Shown here in pieces: positions 35,321 through 46,439 of a DNA stretch of 64,000 nucleotides. Numbering within the stretch: position 1 is the first letter of the stretch; each line of letters opens with the position of its first letter. The position numbers and the translations under genes were made by a program. The stretch comes from Brachypodium distachyon. Lineage: Eukaryota > Streptophyta > Magnoliopsida > Poales > Poaceae. The notes under the pieces were generated by a model. That model searched no databases, was not told where the DNA came from, and was given only the letters and a program-made list of their open reading frames with translations. The stretch spans positions 6,899,501-6,963,500 of the forward strand of contig NC_016135.3 of NCBI RefSeq assembly GCF_000005505.3, given 5' to 3'.

Positions 35321-35328
35321 TATAAAAC
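35321..35328 (+). promoter_or_regulatory. TATA box for the antisense ORF of gypsy C
   Basis: TATAAAAC lies 113 bases before the ATG at 35,434, outside the LTR, preceded by a GC-rich stretch. It has the same arrangement as the antisense promoter of gypsy A. Confidence 0.5.
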
Positions 35329-35433
35329 CCCACCGCAGCGCTAAGGGGCAATCACTTAGCCCCCAGTTCTTCTTCCTCATCCCTTTTCCTCCTTGCCGTC
35401 TTCCAGTTTCTCTGTGAGGGGTTTGTCAGGGTG

Positions 35434-36370
35434 ATGCCGTCAGTGGCGTTGTTCCGCCATTACTTCTACCCGCCCGTCGAGCAGTCGGGTGCGATGTCGT
35501 CGGGGGTCTCGTTCCGCGCCTGCGGTAAGATGAAATCGGAGTTCATAGTGCGGACCGAGAAGGAGTGGCGCGCGGACTGGTGCTGTGTTCGCGTGGACGA
35601 GCCCAACGAGTTCATCCATGCGCCCACCGAGCTGCCGGCGTGTAACGGCAGCTGGCGGGACCGCTACAGCCGAGACGCGGAGCTCCTTCCCATCATCAAG
35701 AAGATCAAGGCCCTGCGGTTAGCGGGGCTCACCGATCTCGACGTGGTGCGTACCTACATCAGCCGGCGCATCGCGCTGCTTCAGTTGTGGTCTCGCCCCG
35801 TGTGGATGTACACGGGGCCCGGCGACACCACACGCCTGCAAAGTGTGGGCGTGACGCCGGAGGTGATCTAGGGGTGGGTGAAGGGAATCACCGGCGAGGA
35901 TGTCCTCTTCACAGAGCTGCCCCCAGGGGCTCCATCCCTTCATGCCGGCGTCGCGGGCCTCCACGACATCGTCGGCAGCTACCCACCCTGCAATGAGTGG
36001 GGGCTGATGTCCGATCCCCCGGTCTCAGCCCCGCGGCCTCCGCCACCCGCAGCCCGTGGGAAGCAAGTGGCTGAGGAGAGTGAGGGGGGATCGGATTCCA
36101 GCTGGCCCGATGACGAGTCCTCCGGGGACTAGGCTGGTGGCGTTGCCGGAGCCCAGATGGTCCTCCCTGAGGCGGAGGTGAAGGACGAGGACGACGTGCC
36201 TTCGGTGCGGCGACCAAGAGCACCGGTGGCAGCGGCCACCTCTGCAATGGCTGCAGGCGCCTCGGTGGCTTCCACGGCAATTGGAGCTGCGGCAACTCCA
36301 CGAGGGTCCGCGGTCCCGCCCAAGCGGGGAATCTTCACGGGCTACTCGCTCAAGCTCAACCCCCCAAGGT
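35434..36370 (+). pseudogene. Antisense ORF of gypsy C, first part
   Basis: The frame opens with MPSVALFRHYFYPPVEQSG and runs through a basic/aromatic domain (RTEKEWRADWCCVRVDEPNE; RIALLQLWSRPVWMYTGPGD) to a TAG at about 35,869, after which the same frame continues (GWVKGITGEDVLFTELPPGA). A proline/alanine-rich linker follows, with another stop at about 36,130, and an exon end near 36,370 (PPR followed by a GTAAGC donor). A further exon from 36,451 (RDIAPAGAGKRGRTDTAP) is cut by element D at 36,602. The layout resembles the antisense ORF of gypsy A. Confidence 0.55.
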
Positions 36371-36601
36371 AAGCTGACGTTTTTCCTCCCCCTTTTATTT
36401 GCAAGTTTGTGCTTGCCTTGATTCCTTTGCTTCTTTGTTGATGCCTTGCAGGGACATTGCTCCGGCGGGAGCCGGCAAGAGGGGGAGAACCGACACTGCA
36501 CCCGCTGCGCCAAGTAAGAAGCCGCGCACCCGAGCCAGTGTCAGTGCCAGTCAGACCGGCACGAGGGCCCGCGGCGCCGCCACTACGCCTGCCGCCAACC
36601 C

Positions 36602-37633
36602 TGATATGGACATGCTAACCATGGATACGACTTTTGGTACCCTCAATTCTATAATATTTGACAAGATTTATAATCAGGTGAATTCAAGTAGTAATTGTTT
36701 TCATTGTCATATTTATAAAGAGGCGGAGCTACTACTATCTTGTCTCGTTTTATTACGTAGGCATCTTGTCGAGCTTTTCAAGTCCAAGGTCAAGATGAGA
36801 TACGATGGAGGCGAACAGGAGGGCCAACAAGAATCAAGCATTCATACAGCTGAGAGGGAAGGACTTCAAGTGTACTTTCCAACAAATCAAACGGCACATG
36901 ATTCGTAGCTTGCTAGAGAAAGATATCACGAATTAAAGTTGAATCCGATTCGGGTCTGAGCTGACAGGAGACCCGAATTATTTTAATCACCCAGGCCGCA
37001 TCCGGAGTCCAAATCAAGCAAACAAGTACTTGTTGGAAAGGTAATTACAATACCTTTCCAACGGATCTGGCCCCATCAAGAGATTCGACTCGTGCTGACC
37101 GTGACGGACAAAACAAGCTGACGGATCTGTTTTTCTGTTTCCTAAAGAGTTGTAGTTTGTTAGGAAAGTTAGAGATAGAGTTGGATTTCGGCCTCTTACT
37201 CAAGGTGGACAAAAATATCTCTCCCTCCTCCTTTATATACCCCATGAGCCCCCCCTAAGGAGCCTTGGGTTTTGATTAGATAAAGTTTAGCCATCTTTGC
37301 TACTTTCGTGTAATCGCGTGTGTCGGTTAGACCACCTGTTTTACGGTCGTCAAGACTCCAACTTATCGTCTCGTTGAGACATTGGTTTGATACAGTATAT
37401 TCGCAATTTCAGATTGCATCCGCTATTTATCTTGTTCTTCGATTGCTTGCAGGAACAAAGAGCTTCGTGGTCAGGTTGATCGTGCCCCCGCGTGATCAAT
37501 AACCCTCTGGAGTTGGTGTATCGATTGCTAAGGCGCTGCCTTCTAGGCCGTAGTCGGATCGTCAATGTCACCTCCTACCCAAATCGAGAGTTATCCATCT
37601 CATCGAAAGATCGGGCCACCCCCACCCACATCA
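36602..37633 (+). repeat. 5' LTR of element D
   Basis: 1032 bp, TGAT...ATCA ends, with a TATATA box at about 37,234. It differs from the right copy by 12 substitutions and one single-base gap by my direct comparison, about 1.2%. Confidence 0.9.
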
Positions 37634-37635
37634 CG

Positions 37636-37647
37636 TGGTATCAGAGC
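37636..37647 (+). promoter_or_regulatory. Primer-binding site of element D
   Basis: TGGTATCAGAGC is complementary to the 3' end of initiator methionine tRNA, the commonest primer for plant LTR retrotransposons. It starts two bases after the LTR end. Confidence 0.85.
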
Positions 37648-37899
37648 TTAAGGTTGCTCGGTGAGATTTTTTCCAGTTTATCCGTAGTTTAGATCTGTTT
37701 TTACCTATCGTCCAGAAAAAGCCAAATAAAAATTAGAATTAGTTACCTTGTCCTAGAACCAATCTGAGCCTTGCAATTTTTACTTTAGTATTTGCATTGT
37801 TGAATCTTTGCTGCATTAATCGTGTCGAGTTGCTGGATTAGATTGGATCATTTTTCAGATTTTTTCTACTAGATCGAACTTGCTTTTGGTTTTCTTGTT

Positions 37900-39200
37900 C
37901 TTCGTGTGACGCAGGTTTCGTTCATCAATCTTCCGCCGCCAAACTTCCTGCCACACCACCGCCATAATCTCCCGCCGCCACCATATCTTCCACCGAGTCC
38001 CTCTTCGAGTCCTACACCGAGTCCCTCTTTGAGTCCTACACCGAGTCCCTCATCGAGTCCTACAACGAGTCCCTCTTCGAGTTCTACATCGAGTCAGCAA
38101 GTAATAGTTTTCAGCCGCGAGTTCGAGTCCGAGTCCAATAAGGAGTGCTTTTGAAAAGTGTTTCATCATAGATCGAATTTTGTTTAGAGATCAAGTTGTT
38201 TGGAAAGTAGAAAAAAAAAGAAAGGAAAGAAAAAAAAAGGAAAGAAAGAAAGAAAAAAAAAGGAAAAAAAGAAAGAGCAAGAGTTCGAGTCAGTTTCGGA
38301 CCCGAGTCAGAATTTTAGTTTCGGGTGGGTTTGACCCGTGTTCAGTAAAACGGGCGTATCTTTTGCGTACCAACTCGGAATTGGACGTTCTTGGACTTTT
38401 TGGAAAGCTCACGATGAGGCGCATCAGGAAATATCCAGGGCGGTGCCCTGCACTTTGACCCTCAAATTCGGTTTGTAAGGTGGACTTTTGGAACTTCCAA
38501 GTTTCTGCATCCGTTTTCCGGCGTCGCAGCAGCCCGGTGTTTCTCAGTTTTCTCCACCGTCCAACATCCGTTTTGAGTGATCTTGCCCTTGCTGGAAAGC
38601 TTGTGTCGATACCCTTCTAACATATATTTTTTCATATTTTTCTAAATTTTTCTTACTGCAGCTTTTGTTGTTCTTCGACAGACCGACGTACAGTTTTACG
38701 GTCCTTCTTTTGCGTGAGTTTCTAGGGTTAAAAAAGAAAAAAGAAGAAAAGAATAAGAAGCCAAACAGAAGGCCACAAAAAGAAAAAAAAAGAAAAAAAA
38801 TCCTAGGGATTTACTTGTTGTGCCATCTTTCTATCCTACCTTCTTCAGTATCTAGGCTTAGATTATTTCTGTAATTCGTTCTTATCGACTCCAGCAGCTA
38901 GGACTAGCATTATTGAGCATATTTTCAACTTTGCATTGCTGATTTGATTATTTGCTATTTCTTGCTACTCACAAAAGCCTCCAAGCTCCACAGATTCTAC
39001 ACCTAGGTTGGTTTGTTACCGAGGCATCGATACATTTAATATTCGGAGGGCTTAGTCACGCCGCTGGCCATCACCTTCCTGTTTTGCATGGTAAGAACTT
39101 GTAAGAACTTGATTTTTAGCTTGAGAGTTGAGCGACTTGAGCCACATCCTAGTAGTTGATAGGAACATATTACTGTGATTTGTTTCTTGTTTTCTACTAA
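37900..39200 (+). other. Leader of element D with low-complexity blocks
   Basis: The leader between the LTR and gag is 1.5 kb. At 37,995-38,095 a 24-bp unit, CCGAGTCCCTCTTCGAGTCC plus CTACA, repeats about four times. At 38,205-38,285 and 38,728-38,805 there are long A/G-only tracts. No convincing protein is encoded here. Confidence 0.6.
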
Positions 39201-39202
39201 CC

Positions 39203-40540
39203 ATGACAGGATTTACACGAAGCATGGCAACTAGACCGATGCTATCCTGTGACCGCGATGAGTGCTTTTCACCGCGGCCATCCTCCACGTCTCTTGTTGA
39301 TAATGCCACGGCAACGGTACAAAACAATCCTTCTAATACAATTAAATTGTGTGTACCTTTCTTTGAGGGGGAAAATGATGCTGAAACGTATATAGATTGG
39401 GAGCTAGTTTTAACTAAACAATTCACATGCTTCCATGTACTAGATAGTCGTAAGGTCCAAATTGCTAGTAGTAAATTTCGTTTTGATGCATTATCATGGT
39501 GGTGTGAGCTAGTTAGAGAAAACAAAATACCTCACACTTGGATTGATATGAAGAAAATCATGAGAGAAAAATATGTTCCTCCAAGTTATGCTTATGAGTT
39601 GTGTTCCAAATTACGACGTTTGACATAAGATGATAAAACTGTTGATGATTAGTACCATGATGAGTTCCAAATTTTAACCTTGCGATCTGGTTTAGATGAA
39701 ACCGAACAAAGAAAAATGGATAGGTTTTATTGTGGGCTTAACTTTGATATTTCTTACATAATTGAATACGGAAAATATGACTCTCTATTGTGTTTGCTTA
39801 ATCTTGCTCGTGAAGCGGAGAGGAAATTGGAGAGAAGGTGTACAAGAAACGTGTTGAGCCTACAAGGTAATGATAAAGATGATTGTGTTGCTGAACAAAA
39901 TATGACATGTGATGAAATAAATGAGATACCCGTTGAATTTTCTGCACCATGTGAAATTGTTGATTTACATGCTGATTTGAGTGCACCTACTGCTGAAATT
40001 AATTCTTCTAATGATTTGAGTGCACATATTAATGTTGATATTGATGATAATGAATCATGTGAGGAAATAATTAATGTTTTGGGAGAAACATGTGATGTAG
40101 ATAAATTTGGTTTAGGTTGTGTCGACTTAATTACACATGGAGTGATTGAGAACGATCCACCTATTAATTCTTTGTGTTATATTGCACTTGATAGTCCCAT
40201 GTATTTGTCGCATGCAATGGATAAACTGTGTGAGTTAACAATTTCGAAATCTTTTGCTGTTCATGGATACACAATTCATTTAATTGGACAACATGATGTG
40301 AACAATAACATTTTGGTGCATGAGATTTGCATTACTTGTGATAATTTTCCTCTCTTGGGAGAAAAGAAATTTTTGCACATGCTTAATCATTTTGATAGGA
40401 CCTCCAATATAGGTGTTGATTATTTGCCAAATAGTTATTTACATGCTTGTTTGAATATTAGTGCTTTGACTTGCTCTAAATTTCAGCATATTGTAGTAAC
40501 TAATTTGGATACTATTCATTATTATTCTCCAATATTGTGA
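39203..40540 (+). pseudogene. Gag of element D (retrotransposon gag domain), broken
   Basis: The frame starts MTGFTRSMATRPMLSC. It carries the gag core VPFFEGENDAETYIDWEL, FRFDALSWWCELVRE and MKKIMREKYVPPSY, then a TAA at 39,626 and a TAG near 39,649. It continues with RSGLDETEQRKMDRFYCGLN, a basic region and a long acidic, asparagine-rich tail to the stop at 40,540. Gag forms the particle that packages the RNA. No zinc knuckle, protease or polymerase follows. The two stops lie close together in the gag core, so the protein is not made in full. Confidence 0.75.
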
Positions 40541-40800
40541 TGGTGTAATGGTGAGCGGTGCAAACCAAATACAAGAAATCGTTTCGCTTATAAATGCAAA
40601 CAATATTGTCAATCTTCTTGCCGGAATGTTATTCATCATGATTGTTTTACTAATTATCTCACGAGACTTTGTTATAAAAGATTAATTGTGCAAGAAAGGA
40701 GATGCATAAAGATGGATGACATATACATATACCATGCACACACTTTGTCTATTTTGTCAGTCTCTTTACAGCACAAACGACGCCGAGGCGACTTTCCTTT

Positions 40801-40814
40801 CAAGAAAGGGAGGA
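40801..40814 (+). other. Polypurine tract of element D
   Basis: CAAGAAAGGGAGGA directly precedes the TG of the right LTR, the expected place for second-strand priming. Confidence 0.75.
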
Positions 40815-41847
40815 TGATATGGACATGCTAACCATGGATACGACCTTTGGTACCCTCAATTCTATAATATTTGACAAGATTTATAATTAGATGAATTCAA
40901 GTAGTAATTGTTTTCATTGTCATATTTATGAAGAGGCGGAGCTACTACTATCTTGTCTCGTTTTATTACGTAGGCATCTTGTCGAGCTTTTCAAGTCCAA
41001 GGTCAAGATGAGATACGATGGAGGCGAACAGGAGGGCCAACAAGAATCAAGCATTCATACAGCTGAGAGGGAAGGACTTCAAGTGTACTTTCCAACAAAT
41101 CAAACGGCACATGATTCGTAGCTTGCTAGAGAAAGATATCACGAATTAAAGTTGAATCCGATTCGGGTCCGAGCTGCCAGGAGACCCGAATTATTTTAAT
41201 CACCCAGGCCGCATCCGGAGTCCAAATCAAGCAAACAAGTACTTGTTGGAAAGGTAATTACAATACCTTTCCAACGGATCTGGCCCCATCAAGAGATTCG
41301 ACTCGTGCTGACCGTGACGGACAAAACAAGCTGATGGATCTGTTTTTCTGTTTCCTAAAGAGTTGTAGTTTGTTAGGAAAGTTAGAGATAGAGTTGGATT
41401 TCGGCCTCCTTACTCAAGGTGGACAAAAATATCTCTCTCTCCTCCTTTATATACCCCATGAGCCCCCCCTAAGGAGCCTTGGGTTTTGATTAGATAAAGT
41501 TTAGCCATCTTTGCTACTTTCGTGTAATCGCATGTGTCGGTTAGACCACCTGTTTTACCGTCGTCAAGACTCCAACTTATCGTCTCGTTGAGACATTGGT
41601 TTGATACAGTATATTCGCAATTTCAGATTGCATCCGCTATTTATCTTGTTCTTCGATTGCTTGCAGGAACAAAGAGCTTCGTGGTCAGGTTGATCGTGCC
41701 CCCGCGTGATCAATAACTCTCTGGAGTTGGTGTATCGATTGCTAAGGCGCTGCCTTCTAGGCCGTAGTCGGATCGTCAACGTCACCTCCTACCCAAATCG
41801 AGAGTTATCCATCTCATCGAAAGATCGGGCCACCCCCACCCACATCA
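40815..41847 (+). repeat. 3' LTR of element D
   Basis: 1033 bp, same TGAT...ATCA ends as the left copy. It is followed not by host flank but by CG and a second copy of the primer-binding site at 41,850-41,861. Confidence 0.9.
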
Positions 41848-41983
41848 CGTGGTATCAGAGCTTAAGGTTGCTCGGTGAGATTTTTTCCAGTTTATCCGTA
41901 GTTTAGATCTGTTTTTACCTATCATCCAGAAAAAGCTAAATAAAAATTAGAATTAGTTAGTCCTAGAACCAATCCGAGCCTTG

Positions 41984-43803
41984 TCCCAGAGGAGGAGGAG
42001 CCCACAGCAGGTACAGACCCCTCCCCTGACTCCATTGTACATGCCCCTTCTGCACGTTGACCCTTAACCGTGTGATTAACCTGGCTTGCAGGCAAAACCC
42101 AGCCTGCAGGTGACAGCCCGGAAGCAGAAGCCGGGGTAGAGGGGGACAAATCTCCCCCCGCAAGCACGGCCCCGCAAGGTACTCATCCAGAACTCCCTTG
42201 CGCTCGTCGCTCGGTACCTTAGCTTGGCTTGAAGTACTTATTTTGGCCTTGTCGCAGGTCCCAGTGCGCCCACCACGGGGGCGGACGATACGGTGATCGA
42301 CCTCACCTCTGACGTCGAGGATGCAGAGTTGAGGGACGAGCCGAAGGTGGCTCCTGCGCCAAGCCCCGCCGCCCCAGACACGACGGTGGCGGCATCCACC
42401 GCCGCACCAGAGTGGGGCTCGGCGGCGCGTCCCCGGCCTTGCAGGCCGGAGGCACGAGTCCCGCGGCCGCTCAACAGGAGACGCCTCCTGCCGGGGGCGC
42501 GGCCCCTCCACCAGACCCGCACCCCACGGGTGCGGGTGTGGAGGAAGACATGGTTGGGGAGCAGCAGGCGGCTCCCCTGCAAGGGGACGATGCTCCACCC
42601 GGCCAGACCATGGCAGCGGGGGTCTCGTCCTCGTCCGCCGCTACTTCCAGCCCAGACCTCGGCATTCTTGCCAGGGCGACTTGGGACCCAATCACCTGGG
42701 ACCCAAGGATCTACGATGAGGGGCACCAGTTCCTCGACGCCATCAAGGAGTAGCAACTGGCGTTCATCACCTCGTTCAACAAGGTGAGGGTGCACCACGA
42801 GCACGCGAAGCTTCAGCTGGGTGAAGTGCGGCAGGAGCTCTCCCGGCTAAGGGAGGAGACCCGGCTAGCCCGGCAGGCCAGGGCCGAGGCCACGACGCCA
42901 GTTGTCCCCGAGGCGGGGCTCCATCGGCAACTGGAGGCCCAGCGCACCGAGCACCAGCAGATGTTGGACTCGCTGGCCGCAGCGCGGGAGAAGGCTAACT
43001 AGAGCGCGATGATGTGCTAGCAACAGCTCAAGCTCGCCTCAACGAGAAGAGCGAGCTGGTCAACAGCTACTCCTCCAACCTCCAGGTGCTGCGCACGAAG
43101 CTGGAGGAGCAGGCCAAGGCCGCGGAGGACGCGGCAGCGGCATCTGCATGGCGAGAGAAGGAGTTGCGGGAGCAGTTCCGGACCCGGGAACGCGAACTCG
43201 AGGGGGAGCTCAATTCCGCCAAGGAAAGGAGCGCCCATCTCGAGTCCGAACTGACCACCGCCTAGGGCGAGCTCGTCAAGACTGGTGAGGACAATGTGGG
43301 CAAGGCCAAGGAGATCGTGCGGCTCACGGAACTCCTCCGCAAGGCCAAGCTTGCGGTGGCATTCTCGCGCAGCAACCACGACAAGTTGGCGGAGCAGCGG
43401 CGGAGGGAGACCGAGAAGCCGCATGAGATCGCCCAGGCCGTACACGAGCTGTTGCCGAGGTTTGAGCTGCAGGCGGCGAAGGTGGACGGCACGGACGTCA
43501 GCACCCTGATCACATTCTTCTCCGACATGGTGGGGAAGCTCGGGGCGCTGGACGTGTGGATCTCCAAGTTCTGCGACGGGAAGATAGCCGAGACGATCCT
43601 CCCCCGGGTGCACTACCTGACTTCCCCTTCGAGGCGCTGCTGGACGCGTTGTCGGACAGCGAGGACGGTCCCTCCCACATCAGGGCAGTGGGCAAGTTCG
43701 TCGATGAAGTGGTGGAGCGGATGCAGAGGAAGCCGGAGCCGGAGCCCCCAGCGGAAGACCCCGGCAACCAGTCGTCGTCGTCCCCTGCTAGCTTTTGTTT
43801 TCC
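41984..43803 (+). pseudogene. Antisense ORF of gypsy C, second part (coiled coil)
   Basis: After element D the C sequence resumes with a glutamate-rich run (PEEEEPTAGTDPSPDS) and short exons near 42,095 and 42,258 (DDTVIDLTSDVEDAELRDEP). From 42,784 to 43,540 it is a long coiled coil of glutamate, arginine and leucine heptads (LREETRLARQARAEA; AREKANxSAM after a TAG at 43,000). A TAG at 43,263 and a frame change near 43,615 interrupt it. The tail FEALLDALSDSEDGPSHIRA and a glutamate/proline run end it near 43,800. No enzyme motif is visible. Confidence 0.5.
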
Positions 43804-45264
43804 TTTTGATTCCTGCAAGTGGCGCTTGGCGCCGTTGAACAATTATGGTTTCATTAGCCCATGTAATCATTTGCTACTTTTAGAAATTCCGCTTTTTGGT
43901 TCTACTTGGTACTTGTTCCCGAAATTGACTCGCGGGGTGGACCTTCCTGTCCTCGTGTGTTATGCTTTGTGTTGCCGGGGACTCGCACGTTACTCACTTA
44001 ACCAGACCAGGGACCCGGGACGGACCCGCAGTGCCAACCTGGGGTCAAGCAGTAGCGGCGAGCCACTCCATTTGCGGGTTAGCTACTCCCAAGCATGCAC
44101 CTATGGGCCGGACCCATAAGACGCATGAGGAGTGCACTCCCCCCGCAAGCGTCCTTCTAACACTCCAGCCACACGCGAGACCTGACCCACACCAACGACG
44201 CAGCGTTGAGGCTAGAAGGCCAGGCACCTAGGATAATGCACTTAGTTGTTTGTTCTCTTGTCGAACGTATTGGTTCTACACTCGGAAAGCCTGCTGGAGG
44301 GGTGCAGCAAGGGCAATGTGGCAGTGCACCCATCGGTGCTGAACACGGATGGCATGCACCACCACAGCGTTTCTGCAGCAACCCTCACCTTGGAAAAGCC
44401 TGCTGGGGGGATGCGGCAAGGCCGCGATGGTAGTGCACCCATCGGCACTAAGCACTGATGGCATGCACCACCATCGCGTCTCTGCGGCAACCCCCGCCTT
44501 GGAGACGCCCGGTGGAGTGACGTGGCAGGGAGGCGATGGCGGGAACACCCTCTCTACTGCATCACTCGCCATCTTCTTTGCTTTGCTTTGAGTTACTCCG
44601 TGGCCACCATGCCCTTTTATAGGCACGATGAAGAATCCTAGCGCCGTGCACGCCGAGCTACCGCGGCACACGTGGCGACACCCTCCTGTGGTAAGAGCCT
44701 TGAAGCGGTCACCATGCACCAGTGGCTACCCGCTAGACGACACGGCCGTGAGTACCCCACGAGTATCACAGTGTGTCTGATCCCTATCCTTATCCTGCAT
44801 GTCAGATTCTTACCAAGCTCGAGATGCTGCAATTTTTTTTCGAAACGCACGAAGAAAGGTACAGTACAGATAACCCTCCTGCCTCCCAGCCCCCGGGCAC
44901 AGAAGGGTCGATACCAAACTTGGGTGTGAGCATTCTTCTTTTCCCATGATGCAGTTGCTGCGTGGTGCGTGTTGCGGGGAACCCGGCAACGGCACGACCC
45001 CGTACCGGAGTGATCTGGCAACGGGATTCTTGTTTTTGAGGCTCCGGCAGCCCCCTGCTCACAGCCAAGGATGGAAAGAGACTTCTGTGCACCTAGAGCA
45101 GGAGACAGAAGAAAGAACATGCAATAACGAGACAACTTGAAATTCAGAGGAAATCACTTAATTTTATTCATAGAAACTAGCGGATTACAATCGGGGGTTG
45201 CCCGGCTACACTAGTTCGAGAGGCATGCTGCAGCAGCATCACCCGTGGGTCAGGCTCCGCCGCT
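43804..45264. other. Spacer of gypsy C between antisense ORF and pol end
   Basis: No coding domain was recognised. The stretch holds a 109-bp tandem repeat (separate entry) and otherwise unique-looking sequence in which the convergent transcripts presumably end. Confidence 0.5.
44284..44550. repeat. Tandem repeat of about 109 bp, 2.4 copies
   Basis: Units start at 44,284, 44,392 and 44,501 with GGAAAGCCTGCTGGAGGG, GGAAAAGCCTGCTGGGGGG and GGAGACGCCCGGTGGAGTG. Each full unit contains GTGCACCCATCGG and GATGGCATGCACCACCA. Confidence 0.85.
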
Positions 45265-46439
45265 TCACGGGTAGAACTTGCGCAAGTGCTCAAGATTCCA
45301 TCTGTTTTGCACCGGCAAGCCTTCTTCGGTTTCAAGTCGGACAGCCCCCGGCCTGGTCACCTGCACTACCCGGAAGAGGCCCTCCCATTTCGGAGCCAGC
45401 TTGTTCCCGACCTTTGTTCCTTGTATCTGGCGCAGGACAAGGTCTCCGACCTTGAGGTCCTGGGTACGGACTCGCTTGTCATGATAACGGCGGAGTTCCT
45501 GCTGATAGCGTGCAGCTCGTACAGCAGCCCGGCATCGAAGTTCTTTGATGAAGTTAAGATCGTCAGCGCTCTGCTCGTGTTGGCTATGCTTGCCGTACGC
45601 GCGTAGAGAGGCGAAGTGGATCTTGGTGCCTATGCCCTCGCAGTAAGCTTGGAACACGGCGCTCATAAATTGTGTGCCATTATCGGTGATGATGCCATTA
45701 GGCACACCAAACCGGCACACAATGCCCTTGAAGAACTAGATGGCCGCCTGAGCGGTCACCTTCCGCACTGGTTCCACCTCCACCCACTTGGAGAACTTGT
45801 CGATGGCCACGAGCAAATACTCGTAGCTGCCAACCGCTCTCGGCAACTTGCCGACGATGTCTAGCCCCCAGACCGCGAACGGCCAGGAGGATGGAATGAC
45901 TTGCAGGGCTTGCGCCGCCTGATTACTCTTCTTTGCATGGAATTGGCACGCCTCGCATGTCTTGACTAGTTGTTCGGCATCGGCTAGCGTTGTAGGCCAG
46001 TAGAAGCCGTGCCGAAAAGCCTTGCCGGGTAGAGCCCGAGAGGCCACATGGTGCGAGCATGTGCCTCGGTGTATGTCTTCCAGAAGTGCGCGCCCCTCGT
46101 CTTGGGGTACGCAGAGGAGTTTTACCCCATTTGCACGCCTCCGGTAGAGATCCCCGTCTACCAGAGCGTACATCTTGGCTTGCCGAGCTATGTGCTCCGC
46201 GGCAACGTCGTCTTCAGGGAGGGCTTCTCCCTTGAGGTAGCGGGCGATGTCCACCGCCCAAGGCGGGGTTTCCCTACTCATGCATGCCGCCACATCGGTG
46301 GCATGGACCTCCGCTGTTGCGGGGTTTCCTTCGGTTGCCAGGGGGGGGGGGGGGGCTTCCGGCAGCCGGCTTGGGAGTGACTGAAGGCGTAGTCTACCTG
46401 TGCCAGAAAACACTCCCGCCGGGACTTTCTGGCGCTCGC
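45265..46439 (-). pseudogene. Gypsy C integrase
   Basis: Minus-strand reading gives the H2C2 zinc-binding module (HRGTCSHHVASRALPGKAFR, TCEACQFHAK), the core start (PFAVWGLDIVGKLPRA with the first catalytic aspartate, LLVAIDKFSKWVEVEPV), the second aspartate in FGVPNGIITDNGTQF, and the C-terminal module DLKVGDLVLRQIQGTKVG ending at 45,265. A break at about 45,735-45,720 and a run of 15 G (46,341-46,355) disturb the frame. The glutamate region is altered. Integrase inserts the cDNA in chromatin; this copy is inactive. Confidence 0.75.

Larger units (their letters stand above)
36602..41983 (+). mobile_element. Element D, gag-only gypsy-type LTR retrotransposon, nested in C
   Basis: Two nearly identical LTRs (36,602-37,633 and 40,815-41,847) start TGATATGG and end CCACATCA. 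A primer-binding site TGGTATCAGAGC follows the left LTR and a purine tract precedes the right one. The interior holds only a broken gag, no pol. After the right LTR, 136 further bases (41,848-41,983) repeat the primer-binding site and the start of the leader before C resumes. The element must depend on enzymes from elsewhere. Confidence 0.85.

Noticed and set aside
43017..43613. Minus-strand open frame of 198 codons
   Set aside because: It is the leucine-rich shadow of the plus-strand coiled coil of the gypsy C antisense ORF.
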